From positions 868,001-932,000 of the forward strand of contig OW818666.1 of NCBI GenBank assembly GCA_942493035.1: a stretch of 64,000 bases of DNA. The letters are read 5' to 3'. Below, in pieces: positions 7,313-16,210 of this stretch. The stretch comes from WRGT01 sp942493035 (lineage in GTDB: Bacteria > Spirochaetota > UBA4802 > UBA5550). A program made the position numbers and the translations under genes. Numbering within the stretch: the first letter of the stretch is position 1; the number at the start of each line of letters is the position of its first letter. Under the pieces are notes generated by a model, which saw nothing but the letters and a program-made list of their open reading frames with translations, had not been told where the DNA came from and made no database searches.

Positions 7313-10102
7313 CTAAATCATCCCGAGATTTTTTTCTATCAGAAGTTCGAAACGGTTTTTTTCTGAAAATGCAAATGATGTGAACTGGCTGTACATTCTG
7401 ATTTCGGAATTTTCAAGATTCACGGAAGAGGGGAAAAATTTATACTCTTCAATACTCTCCATGAGTGATGATATTTCACGGCTTACACCTTCAATTTCGC
7501 TTTTACTGAATAATTCAGAGTTGCCTCCATCGGGCAGAGTAAATCTGTATCCCACCTCGCCATTGTCCAGCAGATGAAGCGACAGACATACCGGAAAAAG
7601 TTTTTCACGGTAATTATTAAGAGCAAGATCTCTTTCGTAATCATACTTTGTTGCAGTGCTTTTACCGGCTATATCAATCTCAATCCTGTATGCGGATATT
7701 TTTCCCTGGTTTTTTGCCAGATTAGATTCAGGATTTGATTTAACAACCTGTTCAACTGCACTTTCTGCAAAAGAGAAAAGTCCCGCAAGATAATAGTTAT
7801 GAAACTCACTTTTCTTCCTGAACATCATAAGTGATCCACGTTCGTTTAAAACAAAAAAGCGTGAGTATTTGCGTCCTTCATTGATGAATATTTTTACAGA
7901 GTCGTCAGAATCATATGATAGTATTTTGGAGATGTATTCAAGTTCCGGAATTTTATCATCAACCCGGTTAAGGTTTATCAACCCGCGGTTATATGAAATA
8001 GTATAAAGCATCTGGTGTTCCGAATTAAACTGAGTGAATGAAACGGTAGAGTTTCCGTCACGTTTTACACTATTGGAAAAGATGGTGAATCTTTTGGCAA
8101 TCATAGTTATAAAACGCTGTTTTACCTGTGTTTTATTCTCTGTAAAAAAGTGGAGCAGTTTTTTCATGGTTAACTTCAGAGTCAGATATTCTTTTGATGT
8201 GCTGAATGGTTCCGATGCTGTAATATGAAGTGCGTTTATATCGCCCATTCCGGAAATAAGCGCTCCGTTTATTATACGCTCAGTAACCGCAGGAATATCG
8301 TTGTCACTATTGAAAACTTCAAATCGTGTTTCACCCCAGCTGTTGTGATAGAGAAAATAAAATTCATCCACCTTCTTTGAATATTTTAAAAAAGGATTAA
8401 TTATTATATAACTCATAACCGGGAACGGGTCACGGAGAAAATAACTGTTCTGAAGATTGAGACTTTTAATTGAAAACTGAGTGGACAGTTCAGAAATAAG
8501 ATCTCTTATATAGTTGGAATCCATGTGATAAAAACCCTGTTCTATATCGAGTCTTGAATAATCTTTCTGGTAAAGACCGTTAAGGCTTATCCATACAATA
8601 AGCGATATAAGATGCGGGCTTTTCCGTATCATCACTTTGGCTGCTCTTCCGTTGGTAATGATCCGTTTATTCAGATACCACGATTCGCTCCCTTTTATAT
8701 CACGGACATAGTCAAGTGAGAGGAGTTTTTCCGGCGGATACTTTTTGAAGTTGAGAGTATTATCTATCTTCTTATCTTCCGGATTGAAGTGGGAATAAAT
8801 CTTTCTGTTAATTGCAAGTAAAGACTCTCTGTCTATTGATCCTGAATTTATTTCATTACCGAGCGCGGCCAGTATGTTCTTATATCCTTTAAGAATTACT
8901 TTCTTTGTGTTGTTCATCATCTTGTTGGTCGATTCGATATCCCAGTTCTCGAAGTTGTCGACATGCCGCACTGTGTCAAAATCCCATCCCCACTTTTTTG
9001 TGTATTGAGTCATTACTTCAGTGAAATTCTCATCACCGGTTTTCTTCTCAGCTGATGATATGCGCGGATTTACTTTGAGATAGAAACAGGTTTTTATAAT
9101 ATTGAGAGTAGTCATGTCGTCAACGCTGCGGTTGTAATAATCATAGACCTGATCAAACATAAGACAGTATGCGTCTACGCTGAATCTGTCTGTTTTACCT
9201 TCGTGGACATTTCTTTTTATTATATTACTGATGAATGGATTTTTTTTATCATCGTTAATATATCGTTCGAGTAGTCCGAGTTTTATAATAGACTTAAATG
9301 GATTTCCGAGAGATTTTATAATCTGGAAAAGCGCTGCTATGAGGAAATCGGCTTTGTTGATACCGGCAATGTTTCCCAGATCTATAAATTCATACTGAAT
9401 AGAGTTTTGAGAAACAGCCGATAGCCATTCGGTATATTGCGCGTCGGTGCAGTCGGCGGGGACAACCCACCAGAAGGGGACAACGCTATTTATAATAATT
9501 GAACTCCGGTAGAACTCCTCTTTGAGCATCTGACCAAGGGATGTTCCGGAGAGACCATACTCTTCATCTTCATCGAAGACATTCATTTTAATCTGGTCCA
9601 CATCATTGAGAAAGAAGTGGATCTCTTTTTTGTGATTATCCATTACCCACTTTTCTATTAGCCCGCATTTATGGCGAAGGTGGGTCATCTCTTCCGGTGC
9701 AAGTAGGCTGAATCTGCCGCATATCCAGAAGTCGAGATCGGAATCGGGAGTAAAAGCGATTGTACCGGCACTTCCAATCAGGGCAAAGAGATGTATGACC
9801 GGATCTGTTATGGGATTCTTCGAAATTGAGAATGACGGATTTGATATCTTGAGCTGTGACTGAAGTTTCTGATTGACCTGGTAATTAACAATACCGTGAG
9901 GAGTTTTTATCTCCTTCACGTATCCGGGGAATTCCGGCTGATTTACTGTGAATAGAAACGGGATATAATTAAAAAGATTAATCAGTTCAGGTGAGGCCAG
10001 TGAAGAGTGCAGGGCGTTTATTTTGGCGTTATTGTAAACATTGAAATTATTTTTCATCCCTTTGATCTGGATGATTATTTCATTATTATCCTCTGTGCTC
10101 AT
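7313..10102 (-). CDS. cyaA: Class I adenylate cyclase
   Basis: About 929 residues, slightly longer than enterobacterial CyaA (848). The N-terminal catalytic nucleotidyltransferase region shows a GSxGTI...SDLDFW motif (about 105-130), matching the GSTSSI...SDLDIW signature of class I cyclases. It also has IEKW...HFFL and L-x-EEFYRS...WWVVP, all in the order found in CyaA. The long C-terminal half is the divergent regulatory region. It should make cAMP from ATP in the cytoplasm. Start placed at the third residue of the longest frame because AAGGA is six bases upstream. Class I cyclases are best known in Gammaproteobacteria, so this copy is phylogenetically notable. Confidence 0.88.
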   Translation of the reverse strand: MSTEDNNEIIIQIKGMKNNFNVYNNAKINALHSSLASPELINLFNYIPFLFTVNQPEFPGYVKEIKTPHGIVNYQVNQKLQSQLKISNPSFSISKNPITDPVIHLFALIGSAGTIAFTPDSDLDFWICGRFSLLAPEEMTHLRHKCGLIEKWVMDNHKKEIHFFLNDVDQIKMNVFDEDEEYGLSGTSLGQMLKEEFYRSSIIINSVVPFWWVVPADCTDAQYTEWLSAVSQNSIQYEFIDLGNIAGINKADFLIAALFQIIKSLGNPFKSIIKLGLLERYINDDKKNPFISNIIKRNVHEGKTDRFSVDAYCLMFDQVYDYYNRSVDDMTTLNIIKTCFYLKVNPRISSAEKKTGDENFTEVMTQYTKKWGWDFDTVRHVDNFENWDIESTNKMMNNTKKVILKGYKNILAALGNEINSGSIDRESLLAINRKIYSHFNPEDKKIDNTLNFKKYPPEKLLSLDYVRDIKGSESWYLNKRIITNGRAAKVMIRKSPHLISLIVWISLNGLYQKDYSRLDIEQGFYHMDSNYIRDLISELSTQFSIKSLNLQNSYFLRDPFPVMSYIIINPFLKYSKKVDEFYFLYHNSWGETRFEVFNSDNDIPAVTERIINGALISGMGDINALHITASEPFSTSKEYLTLKLTMKKLLHFFTENKTQVKQRFITMIAKRFTIFSNSVKRDGNSTVSFTQFNSEHQMLYTISYNRGLINLNRVDDKIPELEYISKILSYDSDDSVKIFINEGRKYSRFFVLNERGSLMMFRKKSEFHNYYLAGLFSFAESAVEQVVKSNPESNLAKNQGKISAYRIEIDIAGKSTATKYDYERDLALNNYREKLFPVCLSLHLLDNGEVGYRFTLPDGGNSELFSKSEIEGVSREISSLMESIEEYKFFPSSVNLENSEIRMYSQFTSFAFSEKNRFELLIEKNLGMI

Positions 10103-10206
10103 ACCCATTCCTTATCTGTTTGTAAAAGCCTGACTGACGGTGTTCTGATTTTATTACAAATTGAAAGTGACTAAAGTGTGTAATATTCCGGATTCAAATA
10201 TTGTTA

Positions 10207-11454
10207 TCATGTCCTGTTTACTGAGCTCTGAGTGTTGACGGAAAATTTTCCCGTTGAGTTCCGGTCATATATATTTGAAACATAGTCTTTATATGATTTT
10301 AATAAATCGATAGTAATCGGCCGTTTCAGAGTCTCCATCTTTGCACTTTTAATAATCCTCACTTTGGGATTGAGAGGATAGAGGCGGTTCATCTCTTCAA
10401 CAATACCGATCTCGCCGGTGTTTATTCTTATCAGTTCTCCTGCGGCCATAAAGAATTCACCTTTATTGACAATGAAGCCGAGAGCACGGATGAAATCTCT
10501 TAAATCTGCAGGGAGAAATGCATATGATGTTTTATATGGAGAGTGCACCATGTTTACCATGTAACGGATGGCCTCTTTCGGAGTCATTCCGTTCTCCCCT
10601 GGTTTTGGAATAGTCAGTGTTATAAAAGTATCTACAAGCCCGAGAAGGCGCACTTCACGCGGAATTGTTGTCTGATAGTGATCCAGATCGAAGCCGTATG
10701 GATAACCCTCTCCATCAGCTCTTTCGTGATGAAGAAGCAGAATTCTTTTCTCTATATCATGCAGTCTGGGATTCTTCTCCACACATTTGTATCCCACATG
10801 TGTATGACTTTTAATAATGTCAAATTCGTCATCATTCAGCTGGGCTTTATCAAGTATCTCTTTTGATACAGATGAAAATCCGATATCATGAAGAAGGCCG
10901 CCGACCCCCATAGCTGATTTTAGATCAGGTTTAAAATCCAGTTTTGACCCAAGAATTGAAGCGATGATTGCAACGTTCATTGAATGATTGTAGTAGTAGT
11001 CATCCATGTCTTTGAGTTTTGTTACAACATCGAATACTCCGTCATCATTTTTACTTGTCTCGGTTATGATTTTGTCAACCAGTGTCCGCGATTTATCAAT
11101 TGTACCTTTTGATATACTATCGCCGGGTGATTTTGTAAATGTATCCCGCATCTCATCAAGGATGCTTTTTGTAAGGTCGTATGTTTCGTGTATAAGCTCT
11201 TCGGAGATGATTGTTTTCTGTATGGGTCCGTTCTCTTTGTTTAACACTTTTGTCGGATCGAAAAACAGCTGATCTACCCCTGATGCCCGGAGATGGTTCA
11301 GCACGCCCTCTGAAATGGGGGTATGAGCTTCAAGGATTAGGTTGTTGTCCTTATCAAAAACATCGAGGCTGAAGCGGTAACCTGCTTTCAGATGTTTGAT
11401 ATCTACTACACCCTCCAGGGGATTCTGATTGTTATTATTATTTACAGGGTTCAT
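10207..11454 (-). CDS. HD-GYP domain protein
   Basis: The N-terminal 65 residues (VVDIKHLKAGYRFSLDV...LFFDP) resemble the DUF3391-type domain often fused to HD-GYP. The HD-GYP domain spans about 140-330 with HSMNVA, LLHDIG (about 187), H at KSHTHVG and HHERADGEGYP (about 241). HD-GYP enzymes hydrolyse cyclic-di-GMP. The usual HDIGK reads HDIGF here and the 'ADVYDALT' segment reads 'VDTFITLT', so activity may be altered. It is transcribed in the same direction as the adenylate cyclase downstream, 104 bases away, which hints at linked nucleotide signalling. Confidence 0.88.
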   Translation of the reverse strand: MNPVNNNNNQNPLEGVVDIKHLKAGYRFSLDVFDKDNNLILEAHTPISEGVLNHLRASGVDQLFFDPTKVLNKENGPIQKTIISEELIHETYDLTKSILDEMRDTFTKSPGDSISKGTIDKSRTLVDKIITETSKNDDGVFDVVTKLKDMDDYYYNHSMNVAIIASILGSKLDFKPDLKSAMGVGGLLHDIGFSSVSKEILDKAQLNDDEFDIIKSHTHVGYKCVEKNPRLHDIEKRILLLHHERADGEGYPYGFDLDHYQTTIPREVRLLGLVDTFITLTIPKPGENGMTPKEAIRYMVNMVHSPYKTSYAFLPADLRDFIRALGFIVNKGEFFMAAGELIRINTGEIGIVEEMNRLYPLNPKVRIIKSAKMETLKRPITIDLLKSYKDYVSNIYDRNSTGKFSVNTQSSVNRT

Positions 11455-11533
11455 TCTCTATTCCGGTTGTTCAGGTTTATATAACGTCATAAATTGCTCT
11501 AATACTTACAGTTTTTTAATTGGAACTATATTA

Positions 11534-11581
11534 AAATTTATGATAAAACGGCGGATAAATTGTTACCTGTATCATAAATTT
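11534..11581. promoter_or_regulatory. Inverted repeat upstream of HD-GYP gene
   Basis: Perfect 11-bp inverted repeat AAATTTATGAT (11534-11544) and ATCATAAATTT (11571-11581), spaced by 26 bases, lies 80 bases upstream of the HD-GYP start. It could be a two-site operator or a remnant element; nothing decides between them. Confidence 0.35.
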
Positions 11582-11740
11582 CCTTTTAAGATAATAATAT
11601 TTCCGTAATTATTTAAGGTTAAGCTGATATGAAATTCAAATTATTCTGTTTTTTGTCAATGTTTAAAATTTAATAAAAAATGCGAAGATATCAAATACTA
11701 ATCTGCAGCGAAGTCCCTGATAATCAGGATTATTCCAGCC

Positions 11741-12277
11741 TTATTTGTTCTTTACTGCCGGTTTATAATCATTGAAAATGATTTTTGATTCACAGGTTAT
11801 AGTAATGATATAATATAATTGTTTTTTTTCAAATGCAGTGAATCTGATTCTATATTCAGATACATCAAGTGTACTGAGAGGGTCATTTTTACTGCTGCAG
11901 ACTTTAACCGGAGAGTATAATTCCCAGTCGTTAGTGAAGTTCCGCCCGATTTGTGTAAAGCTGTCGGCTGATTTAGCTGTTAATTGAGGAATATTCAATT
12001 TCTTTTCCAGGTAGAAATAAGTTTTTTCCGTGATTTTCTGGACAGGGAAAGATTTTTGAAGATAGGCCGATTCGATATCTATTGTCATACATTCGGCCGG
12101 TTTATCCAGAGTAAAGGATACCTCGTAAGTCTGATAACCGTCAATCTTTACGGATGATACTTTTGTTAATTCAGTTGTATTCCCGTAAGTCTGGTTCCTG
12201 TTAACATCTTCTTTGACGGTCTCTTTGCAGTTCAGAAACAGAGGGATAAGAAATAGCAAAAGTAAGTATTTATTCAT
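11741..12277 (-). CDS. Small lipoprotein of unknown function
   Basis: The start MNKYLLLLF at 12277 is chosen because it begins directly with a lipoprotein signal peptide ending in the lipobox LFLNC; the longer frame adds 14 residues before it. The mature part (about 160 residues) is rich in beta-prone sequence with two further cysteines and no motif I recognise. Probably membrane-anchored in the periplasm. Confidence 0.7.
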   Translation of the reverse strand: MNKYLLLLFLIPLFLNCKETVKEDVNRNQTYGNTTELTKVSSVKIDGYQTYEVSFTLDKPAECMTIDIESAYLQKSFPVQKITEKTYFYLEKKLNIPQLTAKSADSFTQIGRNFTNDWELYSPVKVCSSKNDPLSTLDVSEYRIRFTAFEKKQLYYIITITCESKIIFNDYKPAVKNK

Positions 12278-12352
12278 CTCAGCCGCCGTTTGAATTAGAG
12301 TTTGACAATTATACTGCATGGAGAATTTAATTCAACTCTTTTTGTGGAAGCA

Positions 12353-12451
12353 GTCTGAACCGCAGATTTACGGTGATTAAAATGACGGGCTGTGATTTAG
12401 TAATTCGAAATCAATGTAATCACGCAAATCTGCTTAATCCGTGGTTCAGAC
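12353..12451. repeat. R3 palindromic intergenic repeat
   Basis: The outer arms GTCTGAACCGCAGATTTACG and its complement-like GTGGTTCAGAC enclose inner complementary blocks (GTGATTA/TAATCAC, and CAGATTT/AAATCTG). TAATTCGAAATCA lies near the centre. A second copy is at 48284-48382. It lies directly upstream of the PflX-like gene. Confidence 0.75.
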
Positions 12452-12504
12452 AATGTTTAGTTTGACGGCAATACCAACAGAGAGATCAATTCAGGAAATA
12501 ATAT

Positions 12505-13416
12505 ATGAATAGTTGTAATCTATGCAGTTTCAGATGCGGTGTTGACCGGTCCGTTCATGCGGGGAGATGCGGTATTGATGATAAAATTTATGTTTCTCAC
12601 TACGGACTGCACAGAGGGGAGGAGCCTTTTCTTACCGGGCAGAATGGTTCAGGTACTATCTTCTTTGCAGGGTGTACACTCCGGTGCAGGTTCTGTCAGA
12701 ATTATCAGATAAGCAGATGGAGGAGTAACTCCGGTTCCGGCGATGTTGAGATTGTATCCGCGGATCGTCTGGCGGAGATATTCTTTGAGCTTGAGGCTAT
12801 GGGTGCTGCTAATATAAACTTTGTATCTCCGACACCATATGTTTATCAGATAATTAAGGCTGTTTCTAAAGCTAAAGCTGAAGGTTTTAAACTTCCATTT
12901 GTCTATAATACTCATGGTTATGATACGCCGGAGAGTGTTGAGTCTCTTAATGGTCTTATAGATATTTATCTCCCTGATATGAAGTATGGTGATGATACCC
13001 TGGGGAGGAAGTTTTCAGGAGCACCGGATCTTTATACATCGGGGAAGTTGTGTATCAGGAAAATGTACGAACAGGCCGGGGCTCTTCAGATTAATTCAGA
13101 CGGGCTGGCAATAAAAGGAGTTGCGGTGCGGCATCCTGTGATTCCGGATCATGTTGAGAGTTCGCTTCAGGTGCTGGATTTTCTTGAGTCGGTGGACCGG
13201 AGAATGCATATATCCCTTATGTCGCAGTATCATCCCTGCGAGGGGAATTATGATACGGAGTATCCTGAACTTAACAGGACACTCCGGGCAGATGAGTATG
13301 AAAGGGTGGTTGAGTATGCCCGCAATCTCGGATTTAAAAATCTTCTGATTCAGGAGATGGAGAGTCACATTTCGTTTCTTCCGGACTTTGACCGTGATGA
13401 TGTTTTTGGTATATGA
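12505..13416 (+). CDS. PflX-like radical SAM protein
   Basis: 303 residues. An N-terminal cysteine set (CNLCSFRC...GRCG) precedes the radical SAM cluster motif GCTLRCRFCQNYQIS (C-x3-C-x2-C, about 55-70). The body has NFVSPTPYVYQI and YLPDMKYGDD, the layout of the PflX group (COG1313) of pyruvate-formate-lyase-activating-enzyme homologues. The real substrate is unknown; glycyl radical enzyme activation is only one possibility, and no glycyl radical enzyme is nearby. AGGA precedes the start. Its 3' end overlaps the convergent methyltransferase gene by 52 bases. Confidence 0.87.
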   Translation: MNSCNLCSFRCGVDRSVHAGRCGIDDKIYVSHYGLHRGEEPFLTGQNGSGTIFFAGCTLRCRFCQNYQISRWRSNSGSGDVEIVSADRLAEIFFELEAMGAANINFVSPTPYVYQIIKAVSKAKAEGFKLPFVYNTHGYDTPESVESLNGLIDIYLPDMKYGDDTLGRKFSGAPDLYTSGKLCIRKMYEQAGALQINSDGLAIKGVAVRHPVIPDHVESSLQVLDFLESVDRRMHISLMSQYHPCEGNYDTEYPELNRTLRADEYERVVEYARNLGFKNLLIQEMESHISFLPDFDRDDVFGI

Positions 13417-14642
13417 GTTCTTTTTAAAAGAACCATTACCTCCACGTCGGGAGTTCCGGGGAACATGTCCAGCGGGATGCATTTAACCGGCTGATAGCCC
13501 GCATATCTCCACTGTTCAATTTCGCCGGGGATGGTTTCTACTCCGCAGAAAATATGGAGAACCAGTTCCGGGTCCCGCTCTGCCACTGCTGCAATTACTC
13601 CGGGTGCAGTTCCGTTTCTTGGGGGATCGAGGATTATATATTCGCTTATTCCCGGTTCAGGGAGTATATCTTTTAATGATCTCACATCAATTCTTCTTGA
13701 ATGAAAAGTCCACTTCGCTTTCGTTTTAATCATCTTCATGTTATCTCTTGCAGAGTCGATGGATGATTCGGCAAAATCGATACCTGTTACTTCATTATAG
13801 CTCGAAGCGAGATAGCATGAGAAGAAGCCGTAACCGGAGTAGAGATCCAGCAGTCTCCCCCCTTCACCATGTTCAAGGAGAGAACCTGCAGTTTCCAGCA
13901 TGGCGTCACATATAGATAGGTTTACCTGGGAGAAACCGTCTGGTGAATATTTGTATGTAATACCTCCGGCGCGGAGAGTGAGCATCCTGTTTCCGAAAAG
14001 TCTTTTAAGGCGCAGGCCGTCTACATCTGAAGATGAGTTGAGATAGTATTTTGATCCTTCGGGATCATGGAACAGGTATGCGCCTGTAATTTCCGTTGCA
14101 TGCTCTTTGAGTTTCTCTGATATTTTGGTGAATCCCTTTACTACATCGGAATTGATTCTCTTCACATTGAAAATGATAGTGTGAGTTTCGTAATCGCCTC
14201 GCAATATGATAAAGTTCAGAAACTTTCCGATATGTTTGTTAACCGGAGTGTTAAGCATCTCTGCAAGGATTCTGTATATATCTGCATGTGAGTCGGGCTC
14301 AAGGAGTGACGGTCTGTCTGTTTTCTGTGATTCATCTGAACTGAGAAGGAGACCGCGCTGTGATAAATGGACCCGTCTTTTTGTAGTGGTACGGTATTTT
14401 CTTGGCATAGGGGAGGGGACAATTATCCCGGCAGAACAGCTCCCGGTAATATCGTTCCAGTAGGCTGAAAAAGCCCTGTCTTTTGCGCGGAGTTCATCAT
14501 CGTACTTCATCTTTGCAAGAGGTTCGGGCCCTGCAAATTTCTTTTTAGTTTCACGCTCTAAACGTTCGATATATGGAATTATATCGGCTTTTTCATTGCG
14601 GAACGGTGCTCTGTATTCTCTAAACTCTTTATCTTTGCTCAT
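13365..14642 (-). CDS. TrmA/RlmCD-type class I methyltransferase (probable RNA m5U)
   Basis: 425 residues. The C-terminal half has the order typical of RNA m5U methyltransferases: SPDGFSQVN, then the SAM motif LLDLYSGYGFFSCYLA. These are followed by VTGIDFAESSI, ILDPPRNG, the short strand LHIFCG where the catalytic Cys normally sits, and DMFPGTPDVEVMVLLKR. There is no TRAM domain and no C-x5-C-x2-C [4Fe-4S] set, so it is closer to the cluster-less members. The N-terminal 100 residues are poorly conserved. A ribosome site AGGA precedes the start. The last residues overlap the convergent PflX-like gene. Confidence 0.83.
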   Translation of the reverse strand: MSKDKEFREYRAPFRNEKADIIPYIERLERETKKKFAGPEPLAKMKYDDELRAKDRAFSAYWNDITGSCSAGIIVPSPMPRKYRTTTKRRVHLSQRGLLLSSDESQKTDRPSLLEPDSHADIYRILAEMLNTPVNKHIGKFLNFIILRGDYETHTIIFNVKRINSDVVKGFTKISEKLKEHATEITGAYLFHDPEGSKYYLNSSSDVDGLRLKRLFGNRMLTLRAGGITYKYSPDGFSQVNLSICDAMLETAGSLLEHGEGGRLLDLYSGYGFFSCYLASSYNEVTGIDFAESSIDSARDNMKMIKTKAKWTFHSRRIDVRSLKDILPEPGISEYIILDPPRNGTAPGVIAAVAERDPELVLHIFCGVETIPGEIEQWRYAGYQPVKCIPLDMFPGTPDVEVMVLLKRTHIPKTSSRSKSGRNEM

Positions 14643-14682
14643 TGTTATTCCTGATTGTTAAATTTTAATGCAAACCTCACTG

Positions 14683-14712
14683 CCCCCCAAATCCCCGGGG
14701 GACTTTGGAATA
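14683..14712. repeat. R7 repeat half-site
   Basis: CCCCCCAAATCCCCGGGGGACTT matches one arm of the large palindrome at 16922-17040. The rest of 14643-14955 holds only this half-site and the hairpin element at 14840-14940. Confidence 0.5.
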
Positions 14713-14839
14713 GTATTCACATAATGAATACTTCCAGCTGAAGCCTTTACGTCTTTTAAATGAAGTTTTTATTATTACATATATTGATATTAACGATAAC
14801 TTCCGGTTGTGTTACACTGTCAAGATAAATTACCGGAAT

Positions 14840-14940
14840 AAATTTAATCAACAGGTAACTGTTCAAAAACTGGTTGTGAAAATGCTCTCCGCCGCGCCTT
14901 CGGCGCAGCGGAGAGCATTTAACACAGGTTTTCAGTAATT
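14840..14940. repeat. Palindromic element with GC-rich hairpin
   Basis: A long hairpin occupies 14880-14920: AAATGCTCTCCGC, one mismatch, GCGCC, loop TTC, and the complementary arm. Outside it the flanks remain partly complementary (CTGGTTGTGAAAATGC against GCATTTAACACAGG, GTAACTG against CAGTAATTAC). This gives the same architecture as the R5 element (AT-rich inverted ends, GC hairpin centre), although the sequence differs. It lies just past the stop of the minus-strand lipoprotein gene. Confidence 0.55.
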
Positions 14941-14955
14941 ACACTCATAGAAAGT

Positions 14956-15381
14956 CTATTTTGCAGGCTCCAGAAAAACTTCATGTGAAACCGATGGCCT
15001 GTTGTCTTTACGGAGAAGTTCATGGCGGATTGCGGGATATGAACTGCCCGGTTTAATCTCCCATTTCTTAACCCAGTTTGCGTGGAAACTCTCCCTGTTA
15101 TCGTAAAACAGTTTTATGTTGTTATCGGGACACTCCCTGCATAGATATTTGTCCATAGCGGCTGTATCGGATGGGACAAAATTGAAGTATATATCGACAT
15201 AACCGACAGTATCGTCTGCCGAACCTGTTTTAGAATCTGCAATTTTAGTAATAACAGCTTTCCCGCTGTGAATTCTCTTCTGATCTTCACGCGGAGCAGG
15301 AGTTATCTTTTCCGGTGTTTTACAGGAGATAATCATTAGTGCTGCCAGAATGAGTGTTGTTGAGAGTGTTGTTTTTTTCAT
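14956..15381 (-). CDS. Small lipoprotein of unknown function
   Basis: The start MKKTTLS at 15381 is preceded by GAGGA and gives a clean lipoprotein signal peptide with lipobox MIISC (Cys about 20). The frame stays open upstream for 53 codons, but that part is translated R1 repeat and is not credible coding sequence. The mature protein (about 120 residues) has VDIYFNFVPSDTAAMDKYLC and no recognised domain. Confidence 0.75.
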   Translation of the reverse strand: MKKTTLSTTLILAALMIISCKTPEKITPAPREDQKRIHSGKAVITKIADSKTGSADDTVGYVDIYFNFVPSDTAAMDKYLCRECPDNNIKLFYDNRESFHANWVKKWEIKPGSSYPAIRHELLRKDNRPSVSHEVFLEPAK

Positions 15382-15418
15382 ATTGTTCCTCTGTTTGTTA
15401 AAATGCAAAAAAACTGCT

Positions 15419-15714
15419 CCCGCCCCGCCCCTATCCGCCCGCCGGGCACCTTTCGTCGAGTGCGTTTCCGGCGTCCTGCCGGCATTCGACACTAGAACAT
15501 CCTGTTCGTCGCCCATGATGAGATGGTGAAAGGGATACACGAAACATTCCGTAAAGACGCAGCATGCTGCGTCTCTACAAACATACGAAATATTCCGACT
15601 CTCCTCTCCACCCTTTCATCAGGGAGGACTAGAAACAGGATGTTTTTGTGTCAGACGCGGACACGATGTCCGAAAAGCGCTGACTGATGTCGCATCGCGA
15701 CAGAGGGGGAGGTT
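15419..15714 (-). repeat. R1 nested palindromic repeat, copy a
   Basis: Full-length copy of the R1 family. The parts are a 'cgcccctatccgcc' end, the hairpin module TCGAGTGC...GCATTCGA, 'catcctgttcgtcgccca', the central palindrome ACGCAGCATGCTGCGT (15555-15574 region), 'ccctttcatcagggaggact', 'aaacaggatgtttttgtgtc' and 'gcgacagagggggag' at the other end. No gene lies in 15382-15742; this repeat fills it. Confidence 0.85.
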
Positions 15715-15742
15715 GACGGATTAAATTCGGCTTTCATCTCCT

Positions 15743-16210
15743 CTAATCACGCATAGTTGCAACCAGTCTCTTGGGCTTTCTGAAAAATTCAAGTGCCTGC
15801 AGAATATTTGAGCATACTATATCGGACATTATAAGTGTTTCTGTGAATGCACCTTCGCTCTGTACTACCGCGATACCCAGGACAGATTCTTTGAGCATGT
15901 ACCTGTCGTTTTTCCCGTTGCCGATACTTGCGGTGTTATCTTTGCCGCACTCTATGAGATACTGAAGTTTAGCCTCGGACTGATTGTCGGGATTGAGTCT
16001 GGTGAATGTGCATTTTACCCCGTTCAGTTCGGCCTCTGCACTGCCGAATGTATCTGCTGTAATCACATGAATTCCGAACTGTCCGGAAAGCTCGTTGAGG
16101 ATATCTTTTACCCCCGGTATAAGAACACCGTCAACAGCCAGTGTTCCGTTGTAGTCCAGAAGTATATTCTGAATATCAAGTGTGCCTGTTCCCGGAATGT
16201 TTATCTCCAT
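15743..16210 (-). CDS. HAD-type phosphatase, soluble P-type-ATPase-like
   Basis: 155 residues with the HAD motif I LLDYNGTLA (nucleophile Asp), motif II-like VITADT and the C-terminal motif GNGKND with the metal-binding Asp. There is no cap or membrane domain, so it resembles the phosphorylation domain of P-type ATPases standing alone (COG4087 type). A cytoplasmic phosphatase role is likely; the substrate is unknown. Its ATG overlaps the stop of the ankyrin gene (TGATG), so the two are translationally coupled. Confidence 0.85.
   Translation of the reverse strand: MEINIPGTGTLDIQNILLDYNGTLAVDGVLIPGVKDILNELSGQFGIHVITADTFGSAEAELNGVKCTFTRLNPDNQSEAKLQYLIECGKDNTASIGNGKNDRYMLKESVLGIAVVQSEGAFTETLIMSDIVCSNILQALEFFRKPKRLVATMRD

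Noticed and set aside
12649..12915. Antisense frames inside the PflX-like gene and other real genes
   Set aside because: Shadows of the coding strand; no ribosome sites or recognisable domains.
15382..15540. N-terminal extension of the lipoprotein gene ending at 14956
   Set aside because: The extra 53 codons are translated R1 repeat; the internal ATG has a ribosome site and a proper lipoprotein signal.
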